Below, one piece after another: positions 1 to 5,041 of a stretch of 20,363 nucleotides of DNA; position 1 is the first letter of the stretch; every line of letters begins with the position of its first letter. The notes below the pieces were generated by a model. That model did no database searches and was not told the DNA's origin. It worked only from the letters and a program-made list of their open reading frames with translations. This stretch comes from a virus: positions 1-20,363 of IMG/VR virus record IMGVR_UViG_3300043774_001251, one strand, 5' to 3'. The position numbers were made by a program, and so were the translations under genes.

Positions 1-75
1 AGGTTTGGATCTGGACGGTCGCCTTTTACCTGGGCAAAACAGGAAATCATAAATAAGATTAAGAACCTTCACTGA
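1..75 (+). CDS. C-terminal end of an unidentified protein (partial)
   Basis: Frame 1 is open from the window edge to TGA at 73-75 and encodes 24 residues beginning RFGSGRSPFTWAK and ending IKNLH. The mix of aromatic, basic and small residues looks coding. The start lies outside the window. The gene runs rightward, so it converges with the leftward HNH gene across the non-coding region. Too little is present to name a function, and a chance open frame is possible at this length. Confidence 0.45.
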   Translation, partial: RFGSGRSPFTWAKQEIINKIKNLH

Positions 76-93
76 AAAATCGTGGAAGTTTTG

Positions 94-140
94 GCAGCTT
101 CGCTGCGGCCCAAAGGGCCAGGGTATATAAAAGATATACC
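94..140. other. Three tandem perfect hairpins
   Basis: GCAGC/GCTGC (94-106), GGCCC/GGGCC with an AAA loop (107-119) and GGTATAT/ATATACC with an AAAAG loop (122-140) follow each other almost without a gap. The first two are GC-rich in very AT-rich surroundings. They lie 19 nt after the stop of the partial gene, so one may act as a terminator, but no good T-run follows on the plus strand. A structural element of the origin is the alternative. Confidence 0.5.
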
Positions 141-303
141 ATTATCCCCCTATATACAAATACAACAAATACCAAACCTTTTATCTGGATTTCTGGATAT
201 TTTGCTACAGTTTATAAAGGTTTTATAACTTTTTTGGCTATTTTTATATGGCGATATTGGGGCTATAAAGGTTTGAGGTTTGGGGTTTTTTATGGTTTGG
301 CTA

Positions 304-332
304 TTGACATATGAGGTTTGTTATGGTAAAAT
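304..332 (+). promoter_or_regulatory. Consensus promoter with no gene behind it
   Basis: TTGACA (304-309), a 17-bp spacer and TAAAAT (327-332) make a strong sigma-70/SigA-type promoter pointing right. No reading frame with a ribosome binding site follows. The transcript would run through the DnaA boxes and antisense into the HNH gene. A 7-bp stem (352-358 with 376-382) could form near its 5' end. A non-coding RNA or an origin-activating transcript is possible. Confidence 0.5.
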
Positions 333-428
333 TGATTACGGCCTTACGATCTGTGGGGCTCCGTTCACCACTTGTCTCCACAATAAACCACACCTATCCA
401 AACCTCTATAACTTCAGTAAGATTTATA

Positions 429-481
429 TGTGGATAACTATGTGTATAACCCTGTGTATAACTATCCAAACCTGTGTATAA
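429..481 (-). promoter_or_regulatory. Cluster of four DnaA boxes
   Basis: Read on the minus strand, 429-437 is TTATCCACA, the perfect bacterial DnaA box. 441-449, 453-461 and 473-481 are TTATACACA, which fits the TTATNCACA consensus. Start-to-start distances are 12, 12 and 20 bp, all in one orientation. A CAAACCT heptamer sits between the third and fourth boxes. This suggests that host DnaA, or an analogue, loads here. Confidence 0.65.
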
Positions 482-538
482 TTTCGGGGTAGATATCAAA
501 CCTTGCTATCGGGATATGGGGCTATCTGGGCTATCAGG

Positions 539-1078
539 CTATAGTGGTTTGTCTATGTATTCTTCTATATAGGGTGATGAGGTTTGAGGTTCTGTATACC
601 CTCGAAATTTCTTCATGTACTCAACACTAGCGTGTTTGATATTGTTGCAATACCCATGAGCTGGTTTAACGTTATCCAAAGTATCAGAACCACCTTTGGA
701 CATAGGGAAGATATGATCTATCTGCAAACCCCATTCCCAACCTTTCTTACCACATTGTCTTGGAGCTTCAAAGTCAATAGGTTTGCTACAGATATGGCAG
801 TCTGTTCCATATAGGTCTATTACGTCTTGGTCTGTGTAGTAATCATAATCTACCCCAAGTCTTCTGGCTCTTTGTCTACCAGCTGAACGATTATGCTTTA
901 GTTTCTGTTCTTTTCTCCAAGCTCTACGCTTGATGTTGATCTCTTCATTACGAACCTGCCTCTGGGTCTTCCAGTAATGCTTCATAGCATCTCTACAAGG
1001 CTCACAAGGCAGCTCACCCTGGATCCTGGTATGCCTGTTATACCCAGCTAGGGTTCCGTGTTCAAAGTTATTTTCCAT
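539..1078 (-). CDS. HNH endonuclease
   Basis: This 179-residue protein ends in a zinc-supported HNH nuclease domain. Visible are CHIC (94-97), IDHIFP with the catalytic D121-H122, N136 in the LDNVKP stretch, and HGYCNNIKH (141-149) with the last ligands. The N-terminus has HGTLAGYNRH and PCEPC (24-28), a small Cys motif often seen at the start of actinophage proteins, followed by a very basic linker (about 38-75). It probably nicks or cuts DNA, as a homing-type or packaging-associated nuclease. The start codon lies 1 nt after the discriminator base of tRNA-Leu, and the only Shine-Dalgarno candidate (GAGGG) is the tRNA acceptor strand itself. The stop falls in the origin-like region, and one repeat heptamer lies inside the gene. 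Confidence 0.9.
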   Translation of the reverse strand: MENNFEHGTLAGYNRHTRIQGELPCEPCRDAMKHYWKTQRQVRNEEINIKRRAWRKEQKLKHNRSAGRQRARRLGVDYDYYTDQDVIDLYGTDCHICSKPIDFEAPRQCGKKGWEWGLQIDHIFPMSKGGSDTLDNVKPAHGYCNNIKHASVEYMKKFRGYTEPQTSSPYIEEYIDKPL

Positions 1079-1079
1079 G

Positions 1080-1152
1080 TGCCCTCAGTTGGACTCGAAC
1101 CAACACTGAATAGATTTTAAGTCTACTTCCTCTGCCATTGGGATATGGGGGC
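1080..1152 (-). tRNA. tRNA-Leu(UAA), short variable loop
   Basis: Read on the minus strand, the cloverleaf has acceptor GCCCCCA/TGAGGGC with one C-A mismatch, a short D stem, anticodon arm GTAGA-CTTAAAA-TCTAT (anticodon UAA), T arm GTTGG-TTCGAGT-CCAAC and discriminator A. CCA is not encoded. The variable region is only 5 nt, whereas bacterial tRNA-Leu is normally class II with a long variable arm. The discriminator A fits leucine. It is probably co-transcribed between a small gene and the HNH gene. Confidence 0.85.
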
Positions 1153-1159
1153 TGTAAGT

Positions 1160-1378
1160 TTATACTGCTTCGTAAGGCTCCCAGTCACCCTCATAGCCAA
1201 AGCATACCCCACCTGTATCCAAATCCCAAACCGCTATCTCTCCAAATTCTAGATACTTAACCTGATTGGGTGATGTGATATGAAACATCCACTTACCTTC
1301 TGGGATAGCAAACTCTACGTCTACATCTCGCATTAGGTTAATATGGGTATCTCGTTTAGCTGTTACAAACTGACTCAT
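1160..1378 (-). CDS. Small hypothetical protein (72 aa)
   Basis: I do not recognise this protein. It is acidic and probably beta-rich, with a KWMFHI segment followed by alternating hydrophobic residues and a C-terminal GYEGDWEPYEAV. There is no signal peptide or membrane segment. The start is supported by a near-perfect promoter whose -10 box ends 6 nt before the ATG, so the message should be leaderless. It is the first gene of a unit that continues through tRNA-Leu into the HNH gene. Confidence 0.75.
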   Translation of the reverse strand: MSQFVTAKRDTHINLMRDVDVEFAIPEGKWMFHITSPNQVKYLEFGEIAVWDLDTGGVCFGYEGDWEPYEAV

Positions 1379-1384
1379 GTATAA

Positions 1385-1413
1385 AGTATACAGGGGATAC
1401 TAGAGAATGTCAA
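1385..1413 (-). promoter_or_regulatory. Promoter for a leaderless transcript
   Basis: On the minus strand: TTGACA (1408-1413), 17-bp spacer, TATACT (1385-1390), then 6 nt to the ATG at 1378. Transcription should begin at or next to the start codon. It would drive the small protein, tRNA-Leu and HNH gene. Confidence 0.75.
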
Positions 1414-1460
1414 GCACTTGTGCTTGTATAGATCTCTATTTTACCGCCGAACTTTAGTTG

Positions 1461-1469
1461 TGCTATAAT
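1461..1469 (+). promoter_or_regulatory. Extended -10 promoter (TGCTATAAT)
   Basis: A perfect extended -10 box ends 6 nt before the ATG at 1476. A weak -35 (TTTACC, 1440-1445) lies 18 bp upstream. The identical nonamer precedes three other leaderless genes in this window. Confidence 0.65.
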
Positions 1470-1475
1470 TTCTAT

Positions 1476-1589
1476 ATGCCGAAGAAAACTAAGGGCGAAA
1501 GAAATTCGCAACGAAATAACGGGAAAGCTTCAAAGAAGCACCCAAAGGTCTGGGACCCAGCTAAGCGTAGACTCGTTAAGAAAGATTAA
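1476..1589 (+). CDS. Tiny basic protein (37 aa)
   Basis: The peptide starts MPKKTKGERNSQ and ends RRLVKKD. About a third of the residues are Lys or Arg, and the middle holds KHPKVWDPAKRR. Perfect extended -10 TGCTATAAT sits 6 nt before the ATG, which is the best evidence that it is real. It is the only rightward gene among leftward neighbours, and its last 14 bp overlap tail-to-tail with the gene ending at 1576. A nucleic-acid-binding role is plausible from charge alone. I know of no family for it. Confidence 0.6.
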   Translation: MPKKTKGERNSQRNNGKASKKHPKVWDPAKRRLVKKD

Positions 1590-1794
1590 CAATCTCTCTT
1601 ATCTTAGCAAACATTGTCTCTTGATACAATGGAGTCTTGGTAGCATGAGATTGATCCTCTAGCTTTTTAATACCCTGAAGAATTCTTTGACGCTCCAGGT
1701 GCTGAACATTCTCAACAAACAGATTTAACGCTGCTTGGTCATCCTTACTGTGGCTGGGATCTAAAACCAGCATATTAGCTTCATATTTAATCAT
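1576..1794 (-). CDS. Small hypothetical protein (72 aa)
   Basis: The predicted protein is mostly alpha-helical with charged and amphipathic stretches (about residues 17-45 and 58-70). It has no cysteine motif, membrane segment or recognisable domain. The start ATG lies 6 nt after a good promoter (TTGACT-17-TACAAT), again implying a leaderless message. It is convergent with the tiny basic gene. Function unknown. Confidence 0.7.
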   Translation of the reverse strand: MIKYEANMLVLDPSHSKDDQAALNLFVENVQHLERQRILQGIKKLEDQSHATKTPLYQETMFAKIREIVNLS

Positions 1795-1800
1795 GTATTA

Positions 1801-1829
1801 ATTGTATAGTGTTTAAAGAGAATAGTCAA
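1801..1829 (-). promoter_or_regulatory. Promoter for a leaderless transcript
   Basis: On the minus strand: TTGACT (1824-1829), 17-bp spacer, TACAAT (1801-1806), then TAATAC and the ATG at 1794. The -35 lies immediately after the stop codon of the upstream lysozyme-like gene. Confidence 0.7.
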
Positions 1830-1831
1830 GT

Positions 1832-2371
1832 CTATTCTGGAAACTCTTTCATCCATTCCTGAGTACGCTCAGTGATACCGTGCCAAGCTGACCAATTCTC
1901 TCCACCATTTGACATTTGAAAAGCAATCTTTGCATTCACCAATGGATCAAACAAGTCTTCATAACTGTCTAATCCATATTGCTCAAGCCTTGCTGGCCCC
2001 AAGCTTCCAATCATGTTAATTTGAAATAATCCATGTGAGTTGTCCCCTGTGTCAGGGTTATCGTTGTGAGACCTTGGCCTGCCAGTTGATTCTTTCATTG
2101 CTGTTCCCCAGGCTTCACGCAGACGCTCTCCACGAAAGCCAACTTCATATAATACAGCTTTTAATTCTTCAGGAGCCAGTTGCTCATTCTTTTTGTATTC
2201 TTTCTTTATCTGTAGTGGGATTTTTTCTGCAGACTTTTCTAATGCAAGAAACCTTTGGGTCTCTACTCTGTCTATTGAGATAGTCTGAGCACTAGGTTCA
2301 GGTTGGGCAAACGTTGTTAAACCCACAAACATCAGGGCACACGAAAGTACAGTTATTACAGTTTTCTTCAT
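1832..2371 (-). CDS. Secreted lytic transglycosylase-like / lysozyme-like protein
   Basis: The 179-residue protein starts with a Sec-type signal peptide (MKK, hydrophobic core to about 20, TFAQ near the cleavage site). Residues about 66-170 form a lysozyme-like/SLT fold: the likely catalytic glutamate E94 in MKESTGRP, then GDNSHGLFQIN (109-119), the classic downstream motif of goose-type lysozyme/SLT enzymes. The expected reaction is cleavage of the peptidoglycan glycan strand. Its start lies 3 nt after the stop of the NlpC/P60 gene, so the two are co-transcribed and probably translationally coupled. Together they resemble the Rpf/RipA glycosidase-endopeptidase pairing of actinobacteria. A role in lysis or in wall entry is inferred. 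Confidence 0.85.
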   Translation of the reverse strand: MKKTVITVLSCALMFVGLTTFAQPEPSAQTISIDRVETQRFLALEKSAEKIPLQIKKEYKKNEQLAPEELKAVLYEVGFRGERLREAWGTAMKESTGRPRSHNDNPDTGDNSHGLFQINMIGSLGPARLEQYGLDSYEDLFDPLVNAKIAFQMSNGGENWSAWHGITERTQEWMKEFPE

Positions 2372-2374
2372 GAT

Positions 2375-3133
2375 TTAGTTGTTGGTCTCGATGATTCTAG
2401 TGTAAACAACATCACTGTTGTTATTATCTTCTGCCCACTCACTAATAGAGATTATCTTAGTTCTGTCTCCAGTCTTACCCCCAGCGTGAAGCATTTCATC
2501 AGGACCTACGTAGATTCCAATGTGATATGCACTTGAGTAGTTGCTATAGCTAAAGGATACTAGGTCTCCAATTTTAGGCTCAGTCACAACCGCACCTAAG
2601 TGTCTTTGCTTGGTAGCACTGTGGTATAGGTCTATGCCAAGTTGGGCGTAGGTCCATTTCACAAGACCAGAACAGTCCCAAGCACGAGGACTAGATCCCT
2701 GGAAAACCCAAGGAGTTATTCCAACTTGTTTTTTAACCAAGACAAGAGTCTCATTTAGGGCTTTAGTGTCTGCGGCGATTTTCTCTAGCCTATCAATCTC
2801 AGCTTCTAGCTCAGCTTGCTTGTGTTCAGCGTCTCTTTTTAGCTTATTTTTTGCAGCCTTTACCTGTGCCATCCAGTCGTATGACCCAACCTTTGGTGGG
2901 TCTGACTTAAGCACTGGACCTGAAGCTACCTCTAGCGACTGAACTGGTCCAGAAAGAACCACTTCCCTTTTTACAGGGGAATCAACTATTGGTGCTGGTT
3001 TTGTTACTTGTGTTGCTGGTAGTTCTTTGTTGGATGACTCCGTGGATTCTATCATAGCAGCAAAGGCTACTCCAGTTCCTGTAGTCATCAAAAATGCAAT
3101 CATACCAATTGCGATGAACCTTTTTCTTTTCAT
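2375..3133 (-). CDS. Secreted NlpC/P60 endopeptidase with coiled coil
   Basis: This 252-residue protein has a basic N-terminus and hydrophobic signal segment (7-26), a Pro/Ser-rich stretch, a coiled coil (about 88-135) and a C-terminal NlpC/P60 domain. The catalytic Cys154 is in AWDCSGLVKW, His204 in YHIGIYVG, and His216 in LHAGG is the third polar residue. The order signal-coiled coil-NlpC/P60 is that of RipA-like actinobacterial wall peptidases, which cut peptide cross-links. The start has a good ribosome site (AAGGAAAGG). A 150-bp leader with a hairpin and T-run lies upstream. It is followed by the transglycosylase-like gene. Confidence 0.9.
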   Translation of the reverse strand: MKRKRFIAIGMIAFLMTTGTGVAFAAMIESTESSNKELPATQVTKPAPIVDSPVKREVVLSGPVQSLEVASGPVLKSDPPKVGSYDWMAQVKAAKNKLKRDAEHKQAELEAEIDRLEKIAADTKALNETLVLVKKQVGITPWVFQGSSPRAWDCSGLVKWTYAQLGIDLYHSATKQRHLGAVVTEPKIGDLVSFSYSNYSSAYHIGIYVGPDEMLHAGGKTGDRTKIISISEWAEDNNNSDVVYTRIIETNN

Positions 3134-3183
3134 TTGGCGATCTACCTTTCCTTGTTAGTTAGTACTCGATCGTTGAGCGTTAG

Positions 3184-3197
3184 TGGGTGGTTACCCA
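3184..3197 (-). other. Small hairpin in the leader of the NlpC/P60 gene
   Basis: TGGGT/ACCCA forms a 5-bp stem around a 4-nt loop, between the terminator-like hairpin and the ribosome site. It may be part of a regulatory fold. No known riboswitch could be matched. Confidence 0.3.
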
Positions 3198-3208
3198 TAT
3201 TCAGTTAT

Positions 3209-3246
3209 AAGAAAAGAATTTGCCCATGACGTTGGCCATAGGCAAA
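3209..3246 (-). terminator. Intrinsic terminator or attenuator before the NlpC/P60 gene
   Basis: On the minus strand a 10-bp stem (3237-3246 with 3219-3228, one G-U pair) closes an 8-nt loop and is followed by TTCTTTTCTT. It may end the transcript of the upstream membrane-protein gene. If the -10 box at 3260-3268 is used, it would instead act as an attenuator. Confidence 0.5.
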
Positions 3247-3259
3247 AACTTGTAGTACT

Positions 3260-3268
3260 ATTTTACCA
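3260..3268 (-). promoter_or_regulatory. Possible extended -10 promoter (TGGTAAAAT)
   Basis: The box sits in the gap upstream of the NlpC/P60 gene on the minus strand. There is no convincing -35. A transcript from here would run directly into the terminator-like hairpin at 3219-3246. Confidence 0.35.
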
Positions 3269-3285
3269 CAAAGTTGAGTTTATCT

Positions 3286-3528
3286 CTACTTCTTGGTCTT
3301 TTTAATGTTTTTTAGCTTATTAATCCACGGTTTCTCTGCATACTTTACCCACTCATATACAAAAATGCATACGGCAATTAAGAGACCTAGAGATATAGAT
3401 TGAATTATGTAATAAGGACTTGGATCAATAAGATATGTTTCCCAAGGAAAGCTGTAGGCAATAACTGGAAACGCAATAATGTTACCAAACACTACTGAAA
3501 GAACAATGCTTTTATATATATTTTTCAC
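3286..3528 (-). CDS. Small two-helix membrane protein, holin candidate
   Basis: The 80-residue protein has hydrophobic segments at about 8-26 and 41-60, a short polar loop between them, and a strongly basic tail (KKTKK). The start is GTG, with AAAGAG 5 nt upstream. Size, two membrane spans, charged C-terminus and position next to two wall hydrolases match a class II holin, but small membrane proteins are common in phages and no family signature is seen. It is probably co-transcribed with the larger membrane protein upstream. Confidence 0.7.
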   Translation of the reverse strand: MKNIYKSIVLSVVFGNIIAFPVIAYSFPWETYLIDPSPYYIIQSISLGLLIAVCIFVYEWVKYAEKPWINKLKNIKKTKK

Positions 3529-3563
3529 TTATACTCTTTTCTTTGTTAGATTATTATATTGTA

Positions 3564-4247
3564 CTACAACTTGATTGATTTAGCAAATACAACACGAGAT
3601 GCCATTTTAGAAGCAGTAATGATTGCTATTGGTGCAGCTATAGATAATACAACACCAGCCCACATTTGAGGACTAGTCCAATCAAACTGCCAAAAGTCAA
3701 AGGTATGGAAAGCATTTGCAAATACCGCAATGCCTCCAAAAGAAACCATGCCCCAGAAAGCACCACGTGTTTTTTCTGGATTTCCCTCTTCATCAATACG
3801 AGAACCAAGAACAAGATAGGCAATGAGGTAAAGAAGATACATCAGCTCAATAAAGAAAAAGAATAGCGATGCCATCCATGCTTGAGAAAGACCTACAAAA
3901 GCAGCAACTGATGTAATACCATTAAAAGAAACAATGGCTGAAGCAATAAAGGCAATTGCTATACCAAACAACCATGCTCGTAGCACAAACCTTTGGTCAA
4001 CCTGTATTTTTGGAGCACGCTTAGACTCTTGAATCCTGTAACGCTTCTTCTTATCACTTTGGATAATGTCGTTATGTGATCGTTTTCTAGTTCTTGGCAT
4101 CTTGCTTTTTGTCTCCTTAAAGCTATCTGTTTTGTCCTGACCCTCAAAAAAATTCTCAACATCGCCAGCTTCTATCCTGGCAAGCAGTTGCTCTCTTGAT
4201 CTGAGTTTTCCGCTATAAGTTTGGTCAAATGGCACGTTATTGCTCAT
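3564..4247 (-). CDS. Four-span membrane protein with cytosolic N-terminus
   Basis: The first 85 of 227 residues are hydrophilic and very basic (RTRKRSH, KKKRYR). Four hydrophobic segments follow (about 90-110, 120-147, 162-182, 193-212). The layout loosely resembles DUF2637/SpdB-like actinobacterial membrane proteins, but I cannot confirm this. The start is fixed by a promoter whose -10 ends 5 nt before the ATG. It may begin a leftward unit leading into the small membrane protein and the lysis-like genes. Confidence 0.75.
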   Translation of the reverse strand: MSNNVPFDQTYSGKLRSREQLLARIEAGDVENFFEGQDKTDSFKETKSKMPRTRKRSHNDIIQSDKKKRYRIQESKRAPKIQVDQRFVLRAWLFGIAIAFIASAIVSFNGITSVAAFVGLSQAWMASLFFFFIELMYLLYLIAYLVLGSRIDEEGNPEKTRGAFWGMVSFGGIAVFANAFHTFDFWQFDWTSPQMWAGVVLSIAAPIAIITASKMASRVVFAKSIKL

Positions 4248-4252
4248 ACCTA

Positions 4253-4280
4253 ATTATAACATAAATGGCATATTTGTCAA
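4253..4280 (-). promoter_or_regulatory. Strong promoter for a leaderless transcript
   Basis: On the minus strand: TTGACA (4275-4280), 16-bp spacer, TATAAT (4253-4258, preceded by TGT), then 5 nt to the ATG at 4247. Its -35 overlaps the -35 of the divergent rightward promoter. Confidence 0.75.
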
Positions 4281-4302
4281 ATTTTAATTTTTGTGATATG
4301 AT
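4274..4302 (+). promoter_or_regulatory. Divergent promoter for the small membrane gene
   Basis: TTGTCA (4274-4279), 17-bp spacer and TATGAT (4297-4302). The two opposing promoters share the TTTGTCAAA core, so RNA polymerase could occupy only one at a time. The -10 lies in a 14-bp palindrome. Confidence 0.6.
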
Positions 4303-4310
4303 ATATCATA
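4297..4310. promoter_or_regulatory. 14-bp palindrome over a -10 box, possible operator
   Basis: TATGATATATCATA is a perfect palindrome covering the -10 and initiation region of the rightward promoter. It could be a repressor dimer site. It is wholly made of AT-rich sequence, so chance is possible. Confidence 0.4.
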
Positions 4311-4338
4311 CACGCAAAATATATCAGAGAGGGTATAT

Positions 4339-4548
4339 ATGAAAAAAATATTAGCTTTATCGTGGGTAGCATTTATGATTATCCTAACTTTGTCTTCAGC
4401 TATTGCAATTGCTGGTGCAATCTTTAATTTTCTAATCAACACCATTGGATGGTTGCCAATTGTTGCCCTGTTTGGCCTTGGTGCTGGAATGACTATCTTG
4501 TTTAAAATAACTTCCTGGGCTGATAACGTCTTGGACAAGGGCGAATAA
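4339..4548 (+). CDS. Small two-span membrane protein (69 aa)
   Basis: Two hydrophobic segments (about 4-31 and 36-56) are joined by a short loop and followed by an acidic tail (WADNVLDKGE). The ribosome site AGAGAGGG lies 5 nt before the ATG, downstream of its own promoter. It is followed 2 nt later by the next gene. The function is unknown. A holin- or antiholin-like role is conceivable because it is divergent from the lysis-like region. Confidence 0.75.
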   Translation: MKKILALSWVAFMIILTLSSAIAIAGAIFNFLINTIGWLPIVALFGLGAGMTILFKITSWADNVLDKGE

Positions 4549-4550
4549 TC

Positions 4551-4745
4551 TTGAAAAGATATGAGTTGCGGAAAAACAAAAGGCAAGCAGAAAAACTTTT
4601 GGGGCGAGCAAAGCAGGATATGCACAACTACGTTGTTGAATATGCAACTAAGACTGAGGGTACTCCAACAGAATGGGAGCTAAAGGCTTGGCAGGCAGGA
4701 TACATTGCTGGCCTTAACAGATCTAGCAACTGGGAAAAAGATTAA
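4551..4745 (+). CDS. Small hypothetical protein (64 aa), TTG start
   Basis: The N-terminal half is very basic and helical (MKRYELRKNKRQAEK). The C-terminal half contains TEWELKAWQAGYIAG, a helix-forming motif of a type common in small phage proteins. TTG at 4551 is the likely start, since the preceding gene ends 2 nt upstream, AAGGGCG lies in its tail, and no in-frame ATG occurs before residue 24. Function unknown. Confidence 0.65.
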   Translation: MKRYELRKNKRQAEKLLGRAKQDMHNYVVEYATKTEGTPTEWELKAWQAGYIAGLNRSSNWEKD

Positions 4746-4753
4746 GCCTTCTG

Positions 4754-4762
4754 TGATAAAAT
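4754..4762 (+). promoter_or_regulatory. Extended -10 promoter (TGATAAAAT)
   Basis: The box ends 6 nt before the GTG at 4769, giving a leaderless transcript. No clear -35 is seen. Confidence 0.55.
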
Positions 4763-4768
4763 ATAGAT

Positions 4769-5041
4769 GTGGTAAGTAAAGAAATTATTGAATTTACCAA
4801 CAAAGACTCTGAAATCTCAAAGGTAATGGAGCCTATTGTTGAAGAGCTGATCAGTAGTGATCCTGAGATTAGTTATACCAGGATCAATGAAGAAGATGAA
4901 CCAGACCTAAGAAAGCTTATCGTTGTAAGCAAGCAAGCAGTAAATCACCCATGCTTTGTCGGACTTGTTGGTGGAAAAGTTTCTGGCATGTCATCTGGTA
5001 TGACACTATCAAAAGAAGATCTTAAATCTCTTGTAGATTAG
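4769..5041 (+). CDS. Thioredoxin-fold-like protein lacking the CXXC active site
   Basis: The 90-residue layout follows a thioredoxin. A first strand (EIIEFT) is followed where WCGPC would be by NKDSEIS, then KVMEPIVEEL (like KMMKPIVEEL), a second strand and acidic turn (SYTRINEEDEP), a cis-proline-like NHPCF (P61), two strands around GGK, and a last helix KEDLKSLV. The only cysteine is C62, so it cannot be a dithiol redox enzyme. A scaffold or binding role is more likely. The fold assignment is by eye. The gene starts with GTG 6 nt after an extended -10 box. Its end overlaps the next, leftward gene by 20 bp. Confidence 0.6.
   Translation: MVSKEIIEFTNKDSEISKVMEPIVEELISSDPEISYTRINEEDEPDLRKLIVVSKQAVNHPCFVGLVGGKVSGMSSGMTLSKEDLKSLVD

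Larger units (their letters stand above)
76..538. other. Non-coding region resembling a replication origin
   Basis: This is the only gene-free stretch over 300 bases in the window. It holds three back-to-back hairpins (94-140), an AT-rich segment (about 141-250), a consensus promoter (304-332), most copies of an AGGTTTG/CAAACCT heptamer, several GGCTAT copies, and four DnaA-box-like nonamers in one orientation (429-481). DnaA boxes plus short repeats plus AT-rich DNA is the usual make-up of a bacterial, plasmid or phage-plasmid origin. No replication initiator gene is visible nearby, so the origin assignment is inference. Confidence 0.55.
1..586. repeat. Dispersed AGGTTTG/CAAACCT heptamer (iteron-like)
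   Basis: Exact copies of AGGTTTG lie at 1-7, 269-275, 276-282, 314-320 and 580-586. The reverse complement CAAACCT lies at 173-179, 399-405, 467-473 and 497-503. Several extend to TATCCAAACCT. Nine copies in under 600 bp is far above chance (about 0.07 expected with equal base frequencies), while the remaining roughly 20 kb shows only a scattering inside genes. Such repeats could bind a replication or partition protein. Copies at both edges fall in coding sequence. Confidence 0.6.

Noticed and set aside
584-814. Rightward open frame antisense to the HNH gene
   Set aside because: It is a shadow of the clearly coding HNH frame, with no ribosome site and no sensible protein pattern.
3134-3259. 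c-di-AMP (ydaO-type) riboswitch before the NlpC/P60 gene
   Set aside because: The gene context is typical for that riboswitch in actinobacteria, but I could not match its conserved blocks in this leader, so only hairpins are reported.
4284-4647. Leftward open frames opposite the small membrane genes
   Set aside because: They mirror the rightward genes, which have a promoter and ribosome site; the leftward products look random.
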